A stretch of 64,000 nucleotides of DNA from Sepioteuthis lessoniana (Eukaryota > Mollusca > Cephalopoda > Myopsida > Loliginidae), in contig OY757917.1 in assembly GCA_963585895.1 (NCBI GenBank), positions 99,602,274 to 99,666,273 on the forward strand. The letters run 5' to 3'. Below are positions 56,330 through 64,000 of this stretch, piece after piece; positions within the stretch are counted from its first letter, which is position 1; each line of letters starts with the position of its first letter. The translations under genes and the position numbers were made by a program. Under the pieces are notes generated by a model. It had not been told where the DNA came from, ran no database searches, and saw only the letters and a list, made by a program, of their open reading frames with translations.

Positions 56330-58481
56330 GTCAGTGGATTGGAAGCAGAATCACCCCCATATTTGATGAGGGCAGGTGTACTGCTACACATGTACTGTAG
56401 ACATATGTCTCATCCAGAAATGGTCCCACAAATAAATGTTGAATGAGTGTATAGAATACATCGCCAGTGGTACATGAAAGTAGAGAGAATACATCACTAG
56501 TAGTATGAGAGTGTACAAAATATGACACCAAATGAATATTGGTATACAGAATATGTCAGAAAATTGTTACTAGTATACTGAATTGATCACCAGAGGGGAA
56601 ATGGATGCTGGTGTACAGAAGAGAATAAGTCACCACTATTTTATGCATAGGTCACTATAGGGAGGTGTGTGTACAGGTCACCATATTGAGTCACTTAATG
56701 GATAATGGTGTACAGAATAGGTCAAATATGTTAGGGTATTCTATTCTGTGAACTGAAATGTGCCAGTACAGAATAGGTCACCAGAAAGAGTTTTTAAAAC
56801 TGAATAGGTTGATATTCAGAGGGAAATGCAAATACAGAACAAGTCACCAAATAGATGTTGGTATATGGAATCAGTCAACAAATTTATACTAGTATACAAA
56901 ATGAGGTGAATGTGCAGAATAATTTACTAGAGGGTGGAATGATAATAAAATAGGTCACCAAATGCATGTTGGTGTACCTATTTTGGGAGGGGTCAGTGTA
57001 AGAACAGGTCACTAGAGAGAAGTGCAAGTAAAGACAGGTCACCAAACCAACCAAACTATGCAATGTGAGTACAGAATTGGTCACTAAATGGATCTAGATG
57101 TTCAGAATCAGTCTACAGAGAGTGGTGTACCAGAGACATTTGAGTATAGAATAGGTCAATGTGGGCATTTGGAAAATTATGTCAACCAAGGAAGATTTTG
57201 ACCCAGACAGAATGAAGTAGAAAGGTAGAGAGGTTTCATAGAAGAACCGCACTGTCGCCCATGTGTGTGTGCATCTTGGTCTACTCTAACTCTCTTTCAT
57301 TCTACCCTTATGTACATTTCGGATTAAAAAGGAAAAAAAAAGAACCAGATTATATCTTTAAACATCAGAGTTATTGTCTTTCTCTGCTATACAACAGTAT
57401 GAGTACAGAATAGGTCAAAAAATTGATGCTTGTGTACAAAATAGGTAAAAAAACTTCTCTAGAGAGATGTTTGAGAATAGATGAGGTCAATTAAGTAATG
57501 TGCAAGTATAGAATAAGTCACCAGTATGAGTTGTGTGTACAGAAAAGGTCACCAGTGGGAGTTATGAGCATGGAATTGTTCACGAGAGATACATAAACAG
57601 AATTGGTCAGTGTTCAAAGAGGAACATGTACAGAATAGGTAACCAGAGGAAGGAGTGTCTACAGAATAAGCCACCAGACTGGAGTGTGTGTATAGAATAA
57701 GTTAACATTAGGGGGGGAACATGTACATAATAGGTAACCAGAGGAAGGAGTGTCTACAGAATAAGCCACCAGAGTGGAGTGTACATATAGAATAAGTTAA
57801 CATTGGGGGGGGAACATGTACATAATAGGTAACCAGAGGAAGTAGTGTCTACAGAATAAGCCACCAGAGTGGAGTGTACGTATGAATAAGTTAACATTGG
57901 GGGGGGAGCATGTACAAAATAGGTAACCAGAGGAAAGAGTGTCTACAGAATAAGCCACCAGACTGGAGTGTGTGTATAGAATAAATTAACATGGGGGGGG
58001 GAAAACATGTACATAATAGGTAACCAGAGGAAGGAGTGTCTACAGAATAAGCCACCAGAGTGGAGTGTACGTATAGAATAAGTTAACATTGGGGGGAACA
58101 TGTACATAATAATTCACCTGTGTAAGTAGTGAGTACAGAAAAGTTGCATGTATAGCTTAGGTTAATAAAGGAAGGTCTGTATAGAGAAAAACTCATAAAA
58201 GTGTATATTGTATACATCAATAATTAGGAGAGTTGTGGACAGAATAAGTCACCAGAGTGAGGTATACAGAGGATTGTGCATGTACAAAATAGATAACCAG
58301 AGGGGGGTGCAAGTACTGAATACATTACCTAATAGATGTTCATATTCAAAATTGGTCAATAAATTGAAGTATGGGTTACCAGAGGAGGGGTTGGTGGTAT
58401 GTATACAATAGGTCACTAGAAGGGAATGCTAAAACAGAATATGTTACAAAAGAGAGTTGCAAATGCAGAATAGGTCAGAAA
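56330..58481. repeat. Large diverged minisatellite, ~32-bp unit (AGAATAGGTCACCAGAG type)
   Basis: Dozens of variant units of GTACAGAATAGGTCACCAGA followed by a GGAGGTGTGTG-like linker. Unit length varies, and the array is interrupted by unrelated patches, for example 57,180-57,400. It continues after the SINE/LTR-like insertions as far as about 59,430. There is no coding content. Confidence 0.9.
57623..58100. repeat. 95-bp higher-order repeat, five copies
   Basis: Copies start at 57,623, 57,718, 57,813, 57,907 and 58,004. Each consists of three ~32-bp units: ACATGTACATAATAGGTAAC, GTGTCTACAGAATAAGCCAC and TATAGAATAAGTTAACATT, plus a G-run of 6-9 bases. Copies 1 and 4 share the variant CCAGACTGGAGTGTGTGTAT, while copies 2, 3 and 5 have CCAGAGTGGAGTGTAC. 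Confidence 0.93.
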
Positions 58482-58702
58482 GTGTCACTGTGGTTTTGTG
58501 GTTAATATGGTGGACTGACATCTTAGGGAGTGAGTTCAAATTCCAATCTTGCCATTATGTTCAATTTCAGACTAATACCCTTGGAAAAGGTATGAACTGA
58601 ATTTATTCCTCCAGCTATGTGTTAAATAGCACCTCTACTGTTCTTCTACAAGAATGGATTTAGCATTAAATAACCCTTGAATGTTGATATGCCATTAAAA
58701 CT
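58482..58702 (+). mobile_element. tRNA-derived SINE, family 3, with R1-type tail
   Basis: The head GTGTCACTGTGGTTTTGTGG has box A-like TGTGGTTAATATGG and box B GAGTGAGTTCAAATTCC (about 58,529). The body TTGGAAAAGGTATGAACTG and TCCTCCAGCTATGTG resembles family 1. The 3' tail GATTTAGCATTAAATAACCC, then TTGATATGCCATTAAAAC, is the same as the R1 end. Inserted within the minisatellite. Confidence 0.82.
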
Positions 58703-59150
58703 GTAGTGAGAGAAATCATGCACACGGAAGCTTAAAGCGTGCACAAATATGTCTGGCATGTAAAATGAGATCAGGGAGAGAGAGAAATGGGTGATTGGGA
58801 AGATCGAACTCACATCCTCCCAATCGTGAATTGTGTTTGACGTCAGCACACATGTAAATTAGCACATTGTGCGATAGACCCGGATGTGGCATTTTGGCAT
58901 GATTATATAAGTCCTGCCTGAATGCACCAGAGTCAGAAAGCATTTTGAGTCTTGGCAACACACGACAAGAGACGAGCTTGGGTGTAGGACTGCTGGAGAA
59001 GATTGTTGAGGAAGAAAAAGGAATATTTTCAGTGTAGAAACTCGGCTGCCCACCTTCTACCAAAGAAATTGATTCCACGTGTTCTTTTCTATCTGTTGCT
59101 GAGGAGGCATACCATCCACCCGACTCTTCTTTCAAAAACAAAGAGGAAGG
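58703..59150 (+). mobile_element. LTR-like insertion with promoter elements (possible solo LTR)
   Basis: A GC-richer block between the family 3 SINE and resumed minisatellite sequence. It starts TGTAGTGAGAGAAATC and contains a perfect CRE (TGACGTCA, 58,838-58,845) and a TATA box (GATTATATAAG near 58,901). A purine-pyrimidine mixed downstream region follows. It carries no open gene of its own. Promoter elements without a protein are what a solo LTR would show. Terminal inverted dinucleotides and target duplication are not clear, so an unknown repeat remains possible. Confidence 0.45.
58838..58911 (+). promoter_or_regulatory. CRE plus TATA promoter module
   Basis: TGACGTCA at 58,838 and ATTATATAAG at 58,902-58,911, about 60 bases apart. 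This is an arrangement common in RNA polymerase II promoters. Transcription would run rightward with a start expected near 58,935 (inference). Confidence 0.45.
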
Positions 59151-59430
59151 TGCATGTACAAATGGATGTTGGTGCATAGTATTGATCACCAGAAAGAGTT
59201 AAGAGTTTAAAATAAATTGGTGTATAGAGAGGTGTGTATATCGAATAGGTCACCATAGAGAGTTGCGTGTACAGAATAGGTTACCAGAGAAAGGCACAGG
59301 TACAGAATATATTACTATAAAGAGCTATGTGTAAAGAATAGATCCACAGTGGGACATGCATGTATAGAATAGGTCATTAAAATGGATGTTGGGGTACACA
59401 ATAGGTCACCAGAGGAATGTGCATGCCTGA
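59151..59430. repeat. Minisatellite array, right part
   Basis: The AGAATAGGTCACCA-type units resume (ATCGAATAGGTCACCATAGA, ACAGAATAGGTTACCAGAG) and end near 59,425. Confidence 0.85.
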
Positions 59431-60833
59431 GTCACCTTAAACATCAAGGATTAACCATAACTTTACCCTTTTAGTGCAATGCGGTAGAAATAGAATGAGT
59501 GGACTTTGGATCAATTTGCACTGCATAGTCTAAAATTTCTAGAAGCACACATATAACATTCTGATCAAAGGCAAAAAAACAATCTATATATAAATGATTT
59601 CATTATTTTTTATAGAAACTATGGTAGTTATTATCATAAAATATTGTAATAGATGCAATTATTGAAGAAACATTATAAATCTGTTCTTGAAAATGAACTT
59701 TAGGACTTTGAGGTACAAATGGATCATTCAAATCAGGCCAGCAGATCAGACCTAATTTTAATTAAAAGATAAAAAAAACAGAAAAGGGTAAAGGAAGGCA
59801 AGAAACTGGACAAATACATAGACTTGGCCAGATAATAAAAAAAGGTGTTGAACATGAAGTTGATATTGATATCAATCATAAGTGGAACTCCTGGAACAAT
59901 CAACAAGAATATGAAAAAGACACTGGGTTAGAGAGAAAATTAAGATTTACTAGACAACAGCAATGTTAAGATCAGCTAAAATACGAAAAAGAGTTCTTGA
60001 AAACTGAAAAGACTTGTTATCAATTAGAGCTGGTGTGAAATGATAATGTTGTCATGTTTGCGAAGACATACATTTCCTCAGCAATATACCATATTTCAAT
60101 ATATAAAAAAGAAAAATAAGCAATGTTAGGAATTAAATATTTCCTTTGTCATTGACTCAGAAAAAATGTTCCTCATATCTTTGAAACTGTACAATCAAAT
60201 TAAACAAGAAAGATCTTTGGTATTTTTATATGAAAAAAAATTCTTTAACTGATATATCACTGACCTTATATTTACTCATATTACAGATTTAATTCTTACT
60301 AGTTGTTTTAGTCAAAAACAGACATAAAAAGAAGTTGATCAATGATAATAATTATCATCATTATTAATGCATTTTGGAACTTGTTATGCAATATTATACA
60401 TTCCTGTATATAAATATAGGCTTTAATCGCCTCAAGAAGGAACTTAATAGTCAGTAGAAAAATTTTAAATAAAATACATGATTTTGAAATGTTCAAAATT
60501 ACAGTTTGTGCAATCAGCATAAAATGTACAAAAGATAAAGTATGAAAAAAGTCAAATTTAACTTTGTCAAACTCATTCAGTTCCTTGAATATTGTGATTA
60601 TTTAGAGAAAAAGAAATGTCTGGTGTCAAAATTTACAATTTAAATAATTTGAGAACTAGAAGATAAATGGTTAAAATAACCACCCAGATAATCAGGAGAG
60701 GTTGCAGCAGCAAATAAATTTCTAAGCAAATCTAAATATTAGGAAAAAATTGGAGAGAAAAAACAATTAGAAGAGAGAAGTGAAGAGAAAAAGAAATAAA
60801 GGAAGATCATGTAACCAATCAAGAGACTTACTG

Positions 60834-60869
<36 letters not shown>

Positions 60870-62455
60870 TGTGTGTGTGTGTGTGTGAAAATTATTTAAG
60901 AAAAAGAAAAAATGAAAGCAGAGAGAGAAATGAGCTTGGCAGTCAGACAAGAAAATAACAAAAATAAAATGTTACAAATTTAATCATTAAAAAGACAGGG
61001 TGAGTAAAAAGAAATTTTTGAAATATCAGGAGACAGCCAATAAAATGTACACATGCACACACATATACATATGTATATGTGCATATAACTTTAAATTTGA
61101 AAAAGTCAGTTTATAATTCATCTCCTTAATCATTTTTAAGGTTTATAATATTTCCTTATTTAAATAAAAATGTATAGATTTATGTTAAACCACAAACAGA
61201 AATTAAATCTTAGAATTGAGTAAATAAAAATTCATAAATCTTTAGCATATTTGTTTAACTTTTAAAAGGTTTTCTTTTGTTTTCTGAAGTTACAAAAAAA
61301 AAGAGCTGGTTTTTGTTGTTTTTTCTTTTGTTTTTTGTTTTTTTCTTAATCCATCCAATTTTGAGATAAAATATTTTTGGTATTGTTTTTAAATTTATTC
61401 TGCATTTGTGTAAAATTACCAAAAATAAATTGTCTAGAAATTCTAAATTTTTTCTCTATATTTTCACTCATTGTTTTTTCTTCTGTCTTTCATTCTATTT
61501 AACTTTGGTAATTCATATTTCAATGATTTATATCCAGTATTTTTTAAAAAGAACTGTAACATCATACCAAAGGTCTGTCTGGAAAGGATACACTCATTTT
61601 GAATATATTGATAATTGGTTGCATGGCCTTGATATAACTTAGCAATTAAAGGGGATTTTACTGCATATGTAGGATCAGATATACTTCTGAGTGGTGACTC
61701 AATCAGTCGAAAGATTCAACTGAATGAACTTCTATATTGTGTGACCACTGGATTTATATTATAGTGACCCAACAAACAGATCACTGAAATCTTATGCAGA
61801 TTTTCTTTAGCAAAGCATTTCACAGGTCTTTCAGCTTTGCTTCTACAGTCCATATCCGGATTTCTATCTATTGCTATTCAAAAGGAGAAAATTTCAGAAA
61901 TTATGTAAAATGTGATGAGGCAGTTGGAGGTGATCATAAAAAAGACTGTGAAGCCTGAATAGGAGTACTTTAAAGTAAACTAAGACATCACAGAATTTGG
62001 TAAATAATTTTTTTCTAATACCAGACGGAGATTATGTGTATAAGTGTGAAAGATTGGTCAATTAAGAAAACTGATCGGGTAAAAGTTCTATGATCAACTT
62101 AATTACAAATCAACTTTATCTCTTTGAAAAGAGTTCCTTTGCTTAACCACATACCACCAAATTCATTGTTTCCACTCTTAGAAATAGTAGAGGAAGTCTT
62201 CAATTGATATTGCCATCAGTTGGCTCATCATGAACTGTTGCATGTTTTCAACTGACAATCACAAAAGTGGATTTTTATTTTTAGGAATAGGAAATAGTTA
62301 CAAAGACTCATAACAGGGAAGAATATTCTTTTCGTTCAAAAATTTACATAATGAGTATATCCAAAAAGGAATGGGAATTTTTTTTTTCAGGTTGGCAACT
62401 CTGATTAAAAAATCAGGTGATAATTTATCACCAATTCTTCTCAGTATCAAATTTT

Positions 62456-62458
<3 letters not shown>
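59431..62458. other. No gene seen; (GA)n-(GT)n at 60,837-60,888
   Basis: AT-rich non-coding sequence with one compound microsatellite. No element relic was recognised. Confidence 0.5.
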
Positions 62459-62529
<71 letters not shown>

Positions 62530-62539
62530 TTGTGTGTAC

Positions 62540-62574
<35 letters not shown>
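62459..62574. repeat. Long (TA)n microsatellites
   Basis: TA runs at 62,459-62,523 and 62,544-62,574, separated by a short TG-rich bridge. They are among the longest in the window. Confidence 0.95.
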
Positions 62575-62578
<4 letters not shown>

Positions 62579-64000
62579 AAGAGTCGCTCAAAAAGATCTA
62601 AGCCTTACACAGATTTTAGATTTATTACTCATTTCCTACTTTTGTATTAACCTTACCAGCAAAGAAATTGAGCCAGAAATCTGAATTAGTTTTCCTAGTT
62701 TTATAAGAAGTTATAGAAGCACCTATCAAAAATGCTAAGCACACTCTAGTTCATTATCAGTTTTGGTTAAGTGAACTGAATTTGAAAACTAATAATGCAT
62801 ATTAGAGTATATCTTGTGGCTAAGAGAGCTGGATATTTTCTTGATGTGCTGATGACCAGCATTTGTAAAATATATAAATTTCAGAAAGAGATCTTCAAGA
62901 CTGAGAGACAATCAAATCCTCAGTCCGGGATCAAAGTATGGTATCAATACTTCAGTTATGTTCCTGTATTAAAATAGGACATGACAAAAGGGGAAAACTA
63001 TCTGGTCCTAGCTATTCTAATTCTGGGAAAGCACCTTCCCACTGCAACAAAAGGGAAGCTCAAAGCTGTCTGTCATCTTCGTAATATTAGTCATGGAATA
63101 GAGTAGTGTTGTTCATCTGTGCACATGGACCCTCATGTTAAACTGACCATGTGCTATATATTACTCCTGTGGGAAGGTAGTTAAATATTGACAGACCAGC
63201 AGAGAGCCTTCCCCAGACACTTGGAAGATTAGTGTAATACAATTTTCCAACCTCCATTTAGCCAGTACATTCTAAAATAAGCTTAGTAAATATCAATAAT
63301 AATAGCACTATGGGTATAGGACCTAATAATTTATACATAGAGAATAATTAACTGTCTAAATCAGATTATCTTTGCATTGTTATAGAGTTATTTCAGCTTT
63401 TGAAGTCTGACTTCCACTGTCTATCAATTAAGATGCATTATCAAATTTTTTTTTGGCTTTGAAGAAACACTTAGAAGAATGCTCTTCAACATCTGGTTCA
63501 TAGTAGAATTAGATTTTAATTTCCTTTTATTGCTGAATGAACACAAGCTGGGCATAGTGTACTGAAAGCCTTTCTGTTTCTTCTATTTATATGGAAAGAA
63601 GAAAAAAAGTTTGTTTACCTTTAAAAAAAATCAGTAATAATTTATTTAGAAGAAAATTTAGAATAAAAACTAAACCAAATACTATTTTCATTTCTTAGGT
63701 TTTTAAAAACAAAAAATACAAAATTAAAAAGTTCATTTCTTCTTCAAGTACATTGTTATTACAAGCTGATTTTTATCAATCTGTCATCTTTAACATTTTT
63801 ATGATCACAGATAGTTTGCTTTTTTAAAAATAATTTTCTTGAAAAATCATGTTGGATCAACTTTTTGGGTGTGTGAAAATCTGTGTATTATTATGAGGGT
63901 GTTGTATAAAAAACATAAAATTGTTTAAATAGAAAAGAAAGAGTAAAAACAAATCAAAATCGTTTCAAGTCTTTGAAGTCAGATGTTGAGTAGATGTTTA
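62575..64000. other. No gene seen
   Basis: AT-rich. A somewhat GC-richer patch at 62,920-63,240 (GGGAAAGCACCTTCCCACTG, GAGAGCCTTCCCCAGACAC) may be a decayed repeat that I cannot name. Confidence 0.45.

Noticed and set aside
58716-59189. 157-codon open frame on the minus strand
   Set aside because: It covers the promoter-like insertion and runs into minisatellite. No domain, and composition follows the repeat.
56330-59430. CRISPR-like array of repeats
   Set aside because: Units are diverged with no constant repeat and unique spacer structure, and the window is eukaryotic. It is a minisatellite.
62298-62650. Overlapping long open frames rich in tyrosine and isoleucine
   Set aside because: They are translations of (TA)n on both strands, as at 4,535, 16,362, 28,401 and 35,875.
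62840-62860. CTGATGA as another hammerhead
   Set aside because: No GAAAC partner and no closable stems nearby. CTGATGA boxes near 13,965, 18,795 and 49,808 fail for the same reason.

Overview
This is AT-rich, intron- or intergenic-type eukaryotic DNA with no recognisable complete host gene. Almost all the coding signal belongs to transposable elements. Several tRNA-derived SINE copies, Penelope, RTE, Tc1/mariner, copia and Ty3/gypsy relics and very abundant (TA)n and (CA)n microsatellites together suggest a mollusc. My best guess is a coleoid cephalopod such as an octopus. That is an inference from repeat style, not from a host gene.

Layout. 1-2,885 (minus): a decayed Ty1/copia element (gag, integrase, reverse transcriptase; it runs off the left edge) split by a SINE at 985-1,275. 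3,649-4,385: an interspersed repeat here called R1, with a second near-identical inverted R1 piece that splits a SINE. 5,870-9,257: SINE fragments, a 5'-truncated RTE LINE with target-site duplications (6,811-7,322), and another R1. 9,516-9,698: a palindromic, hammerhead-like repeat. 11,124-13,652: a nearly intact Penelope-like element (reverse transcriptase plus GIY-YIG endonuclease, two in-frame stops) whose 198-bp inverted terminal repeats each carry a complete hammerhead ribozyme fold. 13.7-21.4 kb: non-coding, with SINEs, palindromes and microsatellites. 21,890-25,140 (minus): a second copia element of a different lineage. 25-30.8 kb: non-coding, with microsatellites, an R1 copy, one small exon-like segment (26,688-26,771) and a 310-bp fold-back repeat. 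31,594-34,623: an intact 1,009-residue RTE-type LINE ORF, the only long undamaged gene. 36,029-37,589: a Tc1 transposon with long inverted repeats set inside a (TA)n tract. 41,309-42,191: an internally deleted mariner with telomere-like sequence at the deletion joint. 44,313-44,431: a plausible terminal exon of an unidentified host gene. 47.3-48.6 kb: two R1 copies. 48,841-48,958: a 5S rRNA-like sequence. 49,630-52,513: a decayed Ty3/gypsy element with both LTRs recognisable and an R1 nested inside. 54.8-59.4 kb: two minisatellite fields, one containing a 95-bp higher-order repeat and interrupted by a SINE and a promoter-bearing, LTR-like insertion. 59.4-64 kb: only microsatellites seen.

How parts interact. 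The intact RTE ORF at 31.6 kb closely matches the truncated copy at 6.8-7.3 kb, so this family has moved recently. R1 and the tRNA-type SINE at 58.5 kb share the same 3' tail, so both may have used the same retrotransposition machinery (inference). The most notable unit is the Penelope element with paired hammerhead ribozymes in inverted orientation.
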